From: Cafeteria roenbergensis
Taxonomy: Eukaryota; Sar; Bigyra; Bicosoecida; Cafeteriaceae
DNA: 64,000 bases
Direction: 5' to 3'
Assembly (NCBI GenBank): GCA_008330645.1
Contig: VLTN01000016.1
Location: 538,475 to 602,474 of the forward strand
This document shows, piece by piece, positions 27,121 to 38,389 of the stretch (within the stretch, counting starts at the first letter, position 1; each line of letters begins with the position of its first letter). A program made the position numbers and the translations under genes. The notes beneath the pieces were generated by a model, which saw nothing but the letters and a program-made list of their open reading frames with translations, had not been told where the DNA came from and ran no database searches.

Positions 27121-30100
27121 TCAGTCCTCCTCGTCGAAGGACTCGTCCTCGTCGCTGTCGTCAGCAACAGAGAAGGCTCCCTCGCTCCCGCTGTCCTCAT
27201 CCACAAAGTCATCCTCCTCAACATACTTGGGCTTGGCCGCAGCCGCTCTGCGCCGCCCCGCCGCCCGAGGGGCGGGCGCGGCAGCCGCAGGCGAGTCTGC
27301 CTCGCTGTCGCTGTCGTCCTCCACCACGCGGCGAGCGGCTGCCTTGGTGGCAGCGGGGCGCTTGCGCTTGGGGGCGGGCGAGGCACGCAGCGGCGACTCG
27401 GGCGCTGGGCTGGGGGACGGAGAGGCGGCGCGCTCGTCGCTCGAACTGCGCTTCTTGGCGGCGCCTCGCTTGGCCGCCGCGGGCTTCTTGGCCGCCGCGG
27501 GCTTCTTGGCGGCGCCTCGCTTGGCCGCCGCGGGCTTCTTGGCCGCCGCGGGCTTCTTGGCCGCCGCGGGCTTCTTGGCCGCCGCTGCCTTCTTGGCGCG
27601 GGCAGGAGCGACAAAGGCATCGCTGTCGTCGTCGTCGTCGTCGCTCACCTGGCCATCGGCGTCGTCGTCGGACACGTCGGACACATCGGCGGCTCGGCGA
27701 GTGGCGGCCGCGGCCCGCCTCTGGGATGCCGTCTGCTTGCTTGGCGGCGTCACTGCCATGCGCTGGGCCACGCGAGCGGCGAGCGACGCGACGCCACCGT
27801 CGTCGTCGCTGTCGCTCAGGTCCAGGGCCGCAAACTCGTCCTCGTCCTCGTCCTTGGCGGCGAGGGGCTCAGGCTCCGACTCGGGCACAGCGGCCTGTTG
27901 CGCTGCAGCTGCGGCGCCCGCCCCCGCGCCACCACGGCCACCACGGCCGCGGCGGGCCGCGGCGCGCGCGCGAGGCGCCGGCGCGGGCTCCGCTTCGCTG
28001 TCGCTGTCCGTCTCCTCCGCGTCGCTCTCGTCGCTCATCGCGCGAGCAGCGGCCTTGCGCTTGGGCGCTGCTGCAGCGCGGCGCCCGCCTCGTGCTGGAG
28101 CAGCCGCCCTTGAGCTGCTGCTGCTGCTGCTGCTGCTGCCTGCGGCACTGGCCGCCGCCCGCCGGCTTGGGACGGCAGCTCTGCCGCCAGAATAGCCGCC
28201 GTCAAAGTCGGAGTCGGACTCTCCCTCGCCCCAGGCCTCCTCGTCCTCCTTGTCGGCCGCAGCCTTGGCCGCAGCCGCGTCCCCGGCGGCCGTGCCGATG
28301 AGGGCCTTGGCAGTTTGCGCCCGGCGCTTTGCCGCTCCTGCAGCGGCGCTGACAGCGGCCTTGGCCCTGCCCTTGCCGCGGCCCTTGCCGCCCTGCGCCC
28401 GGCGGCGCGCGCGCTCCTCCACCTCCACGAGCGCCGCCCTCTCCGCGTCGTCGGCGTCCAGACCCTCCTCCAGCGCGTCCAGGTCGGACAGCCACAGGCC
28501 GCCCGCCGTCGTGGCCTCGAGCCTCGCCACCTCCTCCTCCTTGCTCGCCCGCTCGGCGCGCAGCTCGACCACCTTCTCGGCCGAGAGCGAGAGCAGCGAC
28601 ATCGTCAGAAGGTAGTTGAACCCCTTGCTGACGGTCGCGGCGTCGGCAGTGGCCGGGTCGATTTCGTCGCAGTCGCCGCCGCGGCTGCTGCCGTCAGCCT
28701 CGCCGTCCACCAGGGCGTCGGCGTCGGCGCTCACCTCGTCCTCGTCCTCGTCCTCGTCGCCGTCGCCCCCGGCGCCGGCCGAGCCGCTGCCCGCGCCCTT
28801 GCCCCCGGCGCCGGCCGCCTTGCCCGACCTGCGCGGGCGCAGCCCCATCTCCAGCATGTCAGCCACGATCGCGGCGCGCGAGCGGCGGGACACCACGAGC
28901 TTCCCGTCGAGGACCGCCTCGATGAAGCGCTCCTTCGCCAGGAGCAGCCCCAGCTCCGCGCGCAGGCGGCGCATCATGTGCGCCCGCCGCTTCTCGTACA
29001 TGGCCAGGCGCAGCGGCACGTAGCGCTCCACCACCCCCACGGCGGAGCTGAACCTCCTGATCCTGCCGTCCTCGTCGAAGAGGTGCATGTTGGTGATGGA
29101 CATGGTGGAGTCGAGGCGGAACTTCTTGCGGGTCATGGCGTCACCGCCAGCGACGACGCGACGGCCCTCTGGCGTGAGGGTGATGGTGAAGGAGACGGTG
29201 GTGTCGGTGTGGTTCTCGCGGAACTCCTTCACAAGCGCGGTGGAGGCAGCGGCCGCGGTGGCCGACTTGGCCGAGGCCACGCTCTCGTTGTCCGAGTCGC
29301 CGTCGGCGTCGTCCGCGTCCTTGGCCGCCTTGCGCTTCTTCCGCGCCGCGGCGGCCTTCTGCTTGGCGGCGGCGGCCCCCCTCGCGGCGGAGGCGCCGCC
29401 CTTGCCCTTGGAAGCGGCCTTTTCGCGCTCCTTCTCGGCCTGCGGGGTGAGGGACTCGAGGAAGATCTTGTAGTCCTGCGTCCAGCGGCGGACGGGCAGC
29501 TCCGTGACGGTCAGGGTCGAGCCGTCCGCGCTGACGTCGTAGCGGCCCTTGAGGATGAACTGCTTGCCCTCCTTGGCCGAGACGACCTCCCCCTCGAAGC
29601 CGCGGTACCAGGGCTTCATGGGGGCGGGGACGTTGCCGAGGAGGATGTCGCGGACCGCGGCGATGATGTCGCGCGGGGAGAAGGAAGGCACGAAGGAGGA
29701 CCACCCGGTGCCGATGCCGTCGGCGCCGTTGACCAGCGCGAGGGGGATGACGGGGTAGTAGAACTCGGGCTCGATCTTCTGGCCGTCGTCGGTGAGAGAC
29801 TTGAGGAGGGCGTCGTCGTCGGCGGGGAAGAGGAGGCGGGCGAGGGCGTGGAGGCGCGTGAAGACGTAACGGGGGCTCGCAGCGTCCTTGCCCCCCATGA
29901 TGCGGGTGCCGAACTGGCCCGAGGGCACGAGGGCGTTGATGTTGTTGGAGCCCACAAAGTCCTGGGCCATGCCCACGATGGTGGCTGCCAGCGCGGCCTC
30001 GCCGTGGTGGTAGGCGGAGTGCTCCGCGACGTAGCCGGCGAGCTGCGCAACCTTGATGTCCTTCTTGAGGCCACGCTTGAAGCAGGCGAACAGAACCTTG

Positions 30101-33100
30101 CGCTGGGAGGGCTTGAGGCCGTCCACGAAGGAGGGGATTGACCGCTCGTTGTCCGCCCGGCTGAAGAGGATGAGCTCCCGATCGACGAAGGTGCCCACCG
30201 GCATGCGCTCCACTCCGTAGTCGACAAACGTGCCCGGCTTCCAGCGCTGGAGCCAGCTCTTGCGGTCGTCTGCGCGCTTCTTGGAGAAGGCGAGGTCGAT
30301 CAGGTCCGGGTCGGTCCGGGCGAAGGTGGCCTTGGCCCTGCCGCCGCTGGCCTTGGCGGCGGCCTTGGCCTTGGCAGCAGCGCGAGCGGCGGCCTTGGCC
30401 GCCTTGGCGGCGGCCTTGGCCTTGGCAGCGCCCGACGCGGTGCTGCCCGGCGAGGATCCCAGCGCGGCGCCGAGGACGTCATCGTCGTCGTCGTCATCGT
30501 CGTCGTCGACATCGTCGTCGTCAATGTCCTCCTCGTCATCGTCCTCCTCGTCGTCGCTTGCCTCCCCGCCCCTGCGGTCGGCCTTTTCGTCGTACTCGAA
30601 GTTGATGACGTGCGTGTCCAGGTCCGCGAAGTACTCCTTGGCCTCCTTGGCGGAGGACGTACCGAGACCCTTGTAGTACCGGGCTGCCCAGCCCCTGCCC
30701 TCGTTGTTGGCCTCTCGCCACGTCTTGTACTCGGGCAGCGTGAAGAAGCTGAGGGAGCGAGGCCCGCGCGTGACCTTGACGATTGGCGTGATGAACTGCT
30801 GCAGGAAGCCCTTGACCCGGAGGAGCGAAGGCCAGAAGTGGTGGAGGAAGTTGATGATGAGCCCCTTGATGTGGCTCCCGTCGTGGTCCTGATCCGCCAT
30901 GATCATCAAGTGGCCGTACCGGAGCCCGCTGGCGGACTCGTACGTCTTGCCGAACTGCAGGCCCATGATCTTGACGACGTTTTGGATCTCGGCGTTGGCC
31001 AGAATCTGCTTGTGCGAGGCTTCGCGAACGTTGAGGAGCTTACCCCGGAGCGGGAACACGCCGTAGTTGTCGCGGCCGACCACGGAGAGGCCAGAGATGG
31101 CGAGCGCCTTGGCGGAGTCACCCTCAGTGAGGATGAGGGTGGTCTGCTCCGCGCGGGCGGTGCCAGCGTTGTTGGCGTCGTCGAGCTTGGGGATGCCGGT
31201 GATGGTCCTCGTCTTGGTGCCGCCCTTGCGCTTCAGCTCTGCGCTCTGCTTGAACTTGGCCCACGACAGCACGCGGTCCACGACGCCGCTCTTGGCGACG
31301 ACCTGCTTGACAAACTTGTCCGGCAGCTCGCACACTGAGCCGAAGGACTTTGCCGTGGTGATGAGAGTGTCCTTGGTCTGGCTGTCGAAGGCAGGGTTTT
31401 CCACCAAGCAGTTGACGAAGACCGTCATGTGGTTGCGGACGTGGTGGGCCTTGAGGGGGACGCCCTTGTTCTTGCGCGCGGCCGACTTGCACACGGCCTC
31501 GGCGATCTGGTCCGACACCATCTTGACATGGCTGCCGCCGCGGGTGGTGCAAATGGCGTTGACAAAGCTCACCTGCGTGAACTGCCCGTCGGACACCGCC
31601 ACGGCCACCTCCCAGCGGTCGCTGACCCGGCAGAAGAGGCGGGGCAGCACCGTCCCCGGCCCGCTGCCGGCAGCGGCATCGTCGTCGCCCCCGGCCCGCT
31701 TGCCCTTGGCTCCCTTCTTGCCCTTGCCGCGGCGCTTGGCTCCGCCGTCGTCAGAGTCAAAGTCGGACTCGCCGTCGTCGTCGCTGTAGCCGCCATCCTC
31801 GTCCTCGTCGTCGTCCGACACCGCCCCTCCCCTCGCTGACGCAGCAGCCGCGGACGAGGAGGACGACGACGGCTTGTGTGTGTGGATGACGGGCCGCGAA
31901 ACGACGCCTGCGGCCTCCTCCGCCTCCCTGTCCGCCTCGGTGCGGTAGAGCGCCACGTAGGACTCGAAGTCGCCCACGGGCAGCTTGTCGCCGTTGAGGT
32001 AGACGCTGACAGTGCGGTCCGAGATGCCAGCCATGTCGTAGACGCGCTTGGTGAAGAGGGCGACGATGTCGGCGTCGAGAGACTCCATGCCGAACCGGGC
32101 GAGGTCCGGTCGGAAGGTGATGCGAGTGAAATCGCGGTCAGACTTGCGCGTCTTGGAGATGACCGGGGTGCCCTTGGCCGTCATGTTGTCGGAGAACTCC
32201 TGGCGGTAGGCGAGGCCGCGCTCGGTGTCGCAGGTCTCAACCACGAAGAGCGTGGAGAAGATGTTGGCCAGCTTGGCACCGTAGCCGTTGCGGCCTCCGG
32301 TGACCTTCTTCTCGCCGTCGTCGTAGTTGGACGAGGTGAGGAGGTGGCCGAAGATGAGCTCGGGCACGTACACGCCGTGCTCCGCATGCTCCACCACGGG
32401 GATGCCCTTGCCGTCGTTGAACACGCTGATTTCGCCAGCAACGGGGTCGATCGTGACCCTGATGGCCCGCATGGAGGCATCACGCTGCTTGTTGTCGGCC
32501 GCGTTGACGAGGAGCTCGTCGAAGATCTTGTAAAGGCCGGGCACGTACGTGACCTCGCGCTGCACGATGCGTCCGCAAGTCTCGTCCCAAACCCACATTG
32601 GCTGGGCGTTCTTCTGCATAGAGCCGACTGCGCGAGGGAAGCATACAGCAGCACAGGGGCGCGCGCGGAAGGGGCTCTTGCGAGGGATTGGGGGCTGGAG
32701 GGAGCGAGCGTTTGCCCAGCTGGTTGCAGCTGCGAACGTCGCAAACGGCAGCGAACGGCGCTCCCGGCGAGGGCGCCCCTATGCCCCATGCCGCGGCGGC
32801 TGGTGCCCGTCGGTGCATCCCTTGACTCACCGTACGTGTCGGGGCGCAGCAGAATGTGTTCTAGCTGGGACTTTTTCTGGTAGATTTGCTCGATGGTCTT
32901 GCCCTTCTTGGCCTTGGGCTTGGCCTTGGGCTTGGGGGCAGGCGACGGGCTGTCGGCAGCCGCAGCTGCCGCCGCGGCGGCCTTGGCGGAGACCTTCTTC
33001 GTTGCGTTGACCCTGGCCTTCCCAAGCGGCGCGGCCTTGCCCTTGGCGGGGGCGCGGGACTTCGCCACCGGCTTGGCCTCGGGCGACATATCAAACTCAG

Positions 33101-33345
33101 ACATGTCAGAGTCCTGTGGTCGGAGCGGCCAAAGGTAGGGCAGCAGCGCAGACTCGACACACGGGGGCCCAGAGCCGCGCCAGTAAGGGCATGGACGGCC
33201 ATGGCGAGCAGGCCCCGGCAGCCCGTGCGGCACATTGACAGTTGCCCGCCTGCCGGCGCGTCGCTGCGGAGCAGCTCACCGCCTCGTCTTCGAAGTCGGA
33301 CGCCTCCAGGTCCGAGAAGTCATCGTCAAGCGCAGCAGCTGCCAT
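27121..33345 (-). CDS. TOP2: DNA topoisomerase II
   Basis: ATP-dependent type IIA topoisomerase that passes one duplex through another to decatenate chromosomes. Three exons: 33345-33280, 33113-32831, 32627-27121; phases 0 and 1 join to 1,951 residues, and the second junction rebuilds DTYVGSM, the family's DTYIGS. The GHKL ATPase has NAADNKQRD (about 158), VFNDGKGIPV and GGRNGYGAKL. TOPRIM has EGDSAKA (about 618), PLRGK and MADQDHDGSH (about 693). The winged-helix block GGKDAASPRY contains the nucleophile Tyr (about 1037). Two acidic/basic low-complexity inserts (about 365-430 and 800-880) interrupt the core. The tail of roughly 500 residues alternates acidic Ser/Asp clusters with KKPAAA repeats like linker histones. 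The acidic N-terminal exon (LDDDFSDLEASDFEDEA) is extra relative to most relatives. It is transcribed divergently from TAF7. Confidence 0.95.
27472..27600 (-). repeat. 18-bp tandem repeat encoding KKPAAA in TOP2 tail
   Basis: Repeats of TTGGCCGCCGCGGGCTTC (plus strand), broken twice by a GGCGCCTCGC variant, encode about six Lys-Lys-Pro-Ala-Ala-Ala units alternating with KRGAA. The resulting basic tail resembles histone H1 C-terminal domains. Confidence 0.85.
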
Positions 33346-33517
33346 GGCTGCGCAGCGGGGCACCCAGGCTCAGCAATGGGTTGGCCTCGAGCGTTCGCCG
33401 AGTGGCGTTGTCTGACAACGGGCGCGAACGGCGGAGCGGCTCTGCCGGCAAGGCGAGTTTCTGTCGTGGGCACTCTCTGCCCTCCTGGGGAGGCCTCGGC
33501 CACCCGGAATCGGCGAG
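33346..33517. promoter_or_regulatory. Compact bidirectional promoter region, TOP2 / TAF7
   Basis: Only 172 bases separate the two divergent start codons, so both promoters must overlap here. No TATA box is evident. Sharing one control region between a replication/mitosis enzyme and a TFIID subunit suggests co-expression, which is inference. Confidence 0.55.
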
Positions 33518-35586
33518 ATGGAGGTCGTCGGCGCCGACCCAGAGGAGCAGTTCGTGCTTAGGCTGCCCCCTGACCTCGCCAAACGCGTTCAGGGGGCTCT
33601 CAAGGCAGGCAGGAAGGCGCCGATTATCAAAATCACGGCCGTCGCCCGCGATGGTGCGCTCCAGCGGCGCCCTGTGCTCGTGCTCGCTCCGGCTTGCTGC
33701 GCGAAGCCTTCAGCCTGGAGGTGGCTTGGCACTGCGTTCGGCTACCCTGCGCGCTAGAGATGCGAGGGGCCACATTCTTGTCGTCGTGCTGAATTTTTTT
33801 GGGGTCTTCGCGCAGCCGATGCGCCGCTGCCCAGGGGCGCGGACAGCCATGAGCCGCCGCCCCTGTTCCACGTGATGATCGTGGACGAGGACGCTGGAAT
33901 CAACGAGAACCTCAAGGCAGAGTTGGGTGAGCCGCCTCGCGCAGCGAGGAGCAATCCGGGCTCCCAGGCCCGCTTTGGCCCAGCTCATGGGCAATTCGCG
34001 TGGCACGTGCGTGTGCGCGCCCAGGTGCGCGTAGCAGTGCCGTATGCGCGCTGAGGGTGTACCGCCTTGCGCCGCCTGCGCCTCGGCGGCAGGTGGGTTT
34101 TCGCATTTCGTCGAGCGCTTGACTTCCGAGCGGCCCCTCCTGTCCGGCCCGGGCACTCACCCACCCAGGCTCCACGCCCTCCAGCCCACGCTCTCTTCCC
34201 CGTGCTCTGCTCTTCTTTCCCTTCGTTTCTTCTGGTCTCCCGCCTCTCGCTGGCCCCTCAGTGCACCTGCCGACCGTGGTGGAGTCGTACAAGAGTAGCG
34301 ACGACAAGCACTTTTTCAAGTCGGGGTCGCTCGCCGGGGTCCTCCGAGTCACTGGAAGGGTGGACAGCAGCGGGGGGGGCGGCAGGCCACGCGCGCCCAG
34401 GAAGGCGGCCAAGGCGCGCAGCGCAGACGACTCGTCCGACGACGACGGAGAGGACGGCCGCCAGCAGGACGGTGGCGATGGGGACGGCTCTGCCGACTTG
34501 CGGGTGGAAATTGAACCGCTGGTGCGGAGCGGGAGACGGACAAACCTTTTGCCGAGCGGCCTGACGCCGCCTGCTGAGCGCATCGTCGCGAAGCACTTTC
34601 GGCGGCATCGCAAGGCGATGCTGCAAGGGGTGACGGTGCCGGAGGTCAGGGCGGCTGAGGAGCAGCTCATCGCCCTGGGGGCAGGAGACGCAACAAGTCT
34701 CAGCATGTCGTCCACACACGAGTCGCTCGTCAGGGAGGAGGACTGGATGGCGGACTTGCCCGACGAATACGAGCTCGTGTTCGAAAACGGAGAGCTCATT
34801 GACGCGCCAAGGCTTGACAAGGCAAGGGCAGCCGCCGTGCTCGCAGCGTCCACCAAGGCCCTTGAACCTCCCGGCTCGTCGTCGTCGTCGTCCTCCTCCT
34901 CCTCCTCCACCTCGCAGCCGGCGGCCGGCACAGCTTCGGCGTCCGCCACTGTCGGAACGGCCGGCTCTGGCCTCGCGCCGAGCGGGTCTGGCAGCGCTGC
35001 GCACACCCTTTACGCGTCGTCATCGTCATCGTCCTCGTCGGGTCAGGGTCCGGGAGGCCCCGCTGCCGCCTCGACTGCCTTGGGCGCTGGTGTCGGGCAC
35101 TCCGCCTCGGGATCCGCACTGGCTGCAGCAGGGCAGGCCTCGTCACAGGGCCCGGCGGGATCGGGAGGAATTGCGGGGGCTCACGTGCCGCCGTCTGCTT
35201 CGCCGCAAGGTGGCGTGGCCCCGGCGGGGCCATCAGCGTCGGCGCTTGGCAGCAGCACAGCTGCAGCAGCAGCCGCGGCAGCTGCCGCGGCCGCCACTGC
35301 TGCCGCGGCTGCGACGACAGCTGCCGACAGCGAAGCTGAGGCGGCCAAGGTTGATGCCCTCGACGCCGCAAAGACCGCCCTGAAGGACGAGCTGGCGGTG
35401 GTGCAGCGCGAGCAGGAGGCGGTCAAGAGCAAGGCGCTGGCTCTGCAGACGCAGTTCCGCCGCGTTGCCAACCCGTTGCAGAAGAAGCGCTTGGCGGAGC
35501 AGTTCGAAAAGGCCAAGCGCAAGCTGGCAGCGCTGGCGGAAAAGGCGCAAGGCCTGCAGAAGCAGATCGACGCCGCGGGCGAGTGA
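33518..35586 (+). CDS. TAF7: TFIID subunit TAF7 homologue
   Basis: Subunit of the general transcription factor TFIID. Three exons: 33518-33653, 33816-33926, 34262-35586; phases join to 523 residues. Exon 1 has EEQFVLRLPPDLAKRVQ, matching the conserved TAF7 opening (E.QF.LRLP). Exon 2 gives a linker (FHVMIVDEDAGINENLKAEL), and splicing to exon 3 rebuilds LVHLPTVVESYKSSDDKHFF, the family's LVDLPCVMESLKTIDKKxFYK block; continuing to SLAGVLRV. Acidic/charged sequence and the RxGRRTNLLPSGLTPP segment follow. A Ser tract (about 210-220) and an Ala tract (about 340-365) lie in the C-terminal half, and the last ~75 residues are a coiled coil with the NPLQKKRL motif also seen in TAF7 tails. The first donor is GTGCGC. 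The neighbour on the other strand is TOP2. Confidence 0.9.
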
Positions 35587-35868
35587 GCAGGCCGAGAGCG
35601 GCAGCGAGGCGCCCGCTGTAGGCTATATCTCGGGACGGCGCACGCCCCTCCGCCGCTGGCGCCTTGAGCGTGGGCAGGAGGGAGGGAGCAATACCGGATG
35701 GTGGTCGGGGGGGGGGGCGGCAGCGTTGCGATGTGTGACCGCGCGCAAGCGCAGCGGCTGCCGGTGAAGGGGCCAGAGAAGGACGCTGCACCGAGTGCCG
35801 CCTGCTGTCGCCCTGCGGTGCCACCGCGCCTGCCGCTCCAAAGAGCCACAGCACCGCGCCCGGTTCGG

Positions 35869-36972
35869 TCACTGTACCTCTGAGGCTGAAAGGCGTGCCA
35901 GCAGGAGCGCCGTGATCTGCGCGAACCACATGACATTGAGCACCTGGGCGCTGCCCGCCAGCCCCAGCTGCAGGACCAGCTCCCGGAATGTGGAGGGGTC
36001 CGATAGAAGCTGCCTCCTCGCTGCCGCGCTGCGCGACGCTGGGGAGCCGGAGCAAGCGGCGGCGTCGGCACGCGGGCCGCCTCCGAGGTGCCACGCCACG
36101 TTGCTGAAGATCCACGCGTTGAAGCCGAGCCGCGACACGAGGAAGAGGACCCAGAGCGCGACTCCCGTGGCCACCTGAGCCCTGCCTCCCAGGGACCGAC
36201 CAAGCACCAGCAGGTGCATCGGCACCACCGATGCCTCGTTGACGAGGAAGAGGGAGTGGTACTGGGTGGTGAAGCCGCTGGCAATACCACGTGCGAAGCC
36301 GAATGCTACGATGAGGTGGTGGAGGGCAGGCGCCCAGCCGAGCAACTCGTCCCCCTCCGCGAGCATGAGGACGGCGTCGGCGATCATGTAGGCCACGGAC
36401 CACTCGACCGCGCGCGTTGCGCTGGGGGAGCATGAGAAGAACTGGAGAGCCGTGTCGCGGCTTGGGGCGCGTCTGCGGACAGGGTGGTCAAGGGAGCCGG
36501 GCAGCGGTTGGGGAGAAACGGCAACAGCTCCGCCCGGAGGCTCAGCGGCTGCGAGCGGGTTCGCCCCGCCGCCCCTGCCGTCGGAAAACCACTCCGCGAG
36601 AAGCCACTCGAGCCTTGCAAACGGAGGAGAGTGCGAGCGGGCGCAGCCGCTCGGCCGAGGGGTGCTTCAGCAGCGCCAGGCTGACCCCGGAGCTCACACG
36701 AATGCATCGATGCCTCCAAGAGTGGCGCCCACGGCGTGCGTGAGCGAGAACAACGAGCTCAAGGCCTTCACAGATGAAATCTTTGGGAACGCCTTCCCGA
36801 GCAGCCCCTTCTTCCTCAGCAGCTGCAGCAGCAGCGCGAGCGCGCCGCAGTACGCCACCCACGCGCCCGTTTTCGCAGCGATTCGAGGCCCCCAGCTGCC
36901 AAGATCGTCGGTCACGCCGTCAAACGCCGCGGCGGGGCGCCACCCAGTGGGTACACTCAAGCGATTGCCCAT
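35869..36972 (-). CDS. TLC-domain multi-pass membrane protein (TLCD4/TMEM56-like)
   Basis: TRAM-LAG1-CLN8 (TLC) domain protein. Two exons: 36972-36698 and 36421-35869; phase 2 joins to give 275 residues. Starts MGNRLSVP, which could be N-myristoylated (Met-Gly). The first helix region is GAWVAYCGALALLLQLL; the junction gives DAFVATRAVEWSVAYMIADAVLML. The TLC core has LHHLIVAFGF with the paired His, GFTTQYHSLFLVNEASVVPMHL with the conserved Glu of the N/E-x-S block, and two further TM helices. Such proteins are lipid-handling or lipid-sensing membrane proteins. The ceramide-synthase-type extended Lag motif is not evident, so a TLCD role is more likely than ceramide synthesis. Confidence 0.85.
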
Positions 36973-37388
36973 GCTCGCGGTGCGGTCGCGGGTCCAGCTC
37001 GAGTGCGCGGTGGGTCGCGTTCAAGCTGGTTTCGAAACACAAGCAGCAGCTCTGTCAAGAATGCGAGCTCTCTGCGCCAGCCCGAGCGAGCTCGCGACAG
37101 CCCTCGCGTGCCCTCACGCCGGGTTTGTGCGCGCTTTCCAAAAGCGGCGGGCCATTGGCCGTGCACCGCCGAGGCGACTTCTTGCGGAGCGCGCGGCACT
37201 CCCAAGCAGAGCCGTGGAGTTGCACATTGCTCGCCGTGCAGCAGGGCTCGCGCAACCGCAGGAGAGGCGCAGCTTGCCGGGCACGTAAGCGGCAGGGTCG
37301 GGTGCGCGCGTGGGTGCTTGACGTGCGCGGGCGGCCATCCTTGCTCGCACTGCTTGCCTCTGAGCGCCCGCCGAGCAGGGCAACGCAC
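36973..37388. other. Divergent intergenic region
   Basis: Lies between the TLC gene (-) and a coiled-coil gene (+) and presumably holds both promoters. Open frames here are arginine/serine-rich and unconvincing; no RNA gene or repeat is seen. Confidence 0.5.
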
Positions 37389-38213
37389 ATGGCTGACGCG
37401 GCGCAAACCGCCGAGGCGACGCCCGGTGGACAAGTGCCCGCCTGCCGACTGGGAGCGGCTCTCGACCGCATCGCCGCACTGCGACGGCAGCTTCCAGTCG
37501 CCCGTGCATCTTCCGATGCCGGGCATGCCATCGCGGCTCTGGGGACCGCTGTCAGCGCTGGCACGGTCGAGCATGGGAAGCAGGAGACAGTGGAGGACCT
37601 GGTCGCAGAGAACGCCCACCTGCGTGCGCGCTTGGCCGTCGCCGAGGCACGCGCACGGGAGCTCGAAGGATTGACCTCAGCAGCTTCGACGGCTGAGCAC
37701 GAAGGAGAAGGCTCCGACGCCGACTCGGGATGGGAGTGGGTCACAGACACGGACACTTGGTCGCAGGCCCTTGGCGACGAACTATCTCGCCAAGGTCGTC
37801 GGGCTGTGACGGAAGCCCTCCAAGCAGCGGCGCAGATCGACTGCCTCGCTGCCGCGTCCAGCGGACTTGGCCTTGCCGTCCGACCGGGGGCGGGAGGCTT
37901 GGTGGCTGCGGCCTCCAGTGGGCAGTTGGCTCCCGGGGATCTGGCAACCCTGTCCCAGGCATGGGCCCGCACGACCACAGCCAGGAGCCCTTCCGAGTCG
38001 TTCGGAGCAAGCGCGGACGCCCCTTGCCCGCGTTGCGAGGTCTCGACGGCGTTACCCTCCTCGAGCGATGAGACCAAAACCGAGCGCGACCTGGCAGCGC
38101 TTGCGCACGAGGTCGCCAGCCTGGTCAAAGTGCTCGCGTCGACGAAGCGGGAGCTGAGCGATGTTCGGACGCTGCGCTTGGGACGAGCAGAATCGCGCGC
38201 GGCGAACGAATAG
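37389..38213 (+). CDS. Coiled-coil protein of unknown function
   Basis: 274 residues from the ATG at 37389. No recognised family. Two coiled-coil segments: about residues 70-100 (VEDLVAENAHLRARLAVAEARARELEG) and the C-terminal ~45 residues (ERDLAALAHEVASLVKVLASTKREL). Between them lies an acidic patch with GWEWVTDTDTW, a region of small residues, and a CPRC pair that could bind a metal or form a disulfide. No signal peptide or TM. The even distribution of codons and the clean start argue for a real gene, but function is open. Confidence 0.6.
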   Translation: MADAAQTAEATPGGQVPACRLGAALDRIAALRRQLPVARASSDAGHAIAALGTAVSAGTVEHGKQETVEDLVAENAHLRARLAVAEARARELEGLTSAASTAEHEGEGSDADSGWEWVTDTDTWSQALGDELSRQGRRAVTEALQAAAQIDCLAAASSGLGLAVRPGAGGLVAAASSGQLAPGDLATLSQAWARTTTARSPSESFGASADAPCPRCEVSTALPSSSDETKTERDLAALAHEVASLVKVLASTKRELSDVRTLRLGRAESRAANE

Positions 38214-38389
38214 CTGACGACTGAAAATAGGCACGACTGCGCTCGCGGCGCTCGCGCATTCGTCAGCGCTCTCGACGCGGCACACGAATCGGGGAGATGA
38301 GTCCCTGTGCGGTCACTTGCACAGAGCTCTCGCGCGCCATCGGTGGTCGCGTCCGTGCGGTCCCGCGCACTCAGGCTTGCAAGACGAAG

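Noticed and set aside
27121-28200. Plus-strand open frames rich in Leu/Arg opposite topoisomerase II and other large genes
   Set aside because: Antisense shadows of GC-rich coding sequence; no domain resemblance and poor starts.
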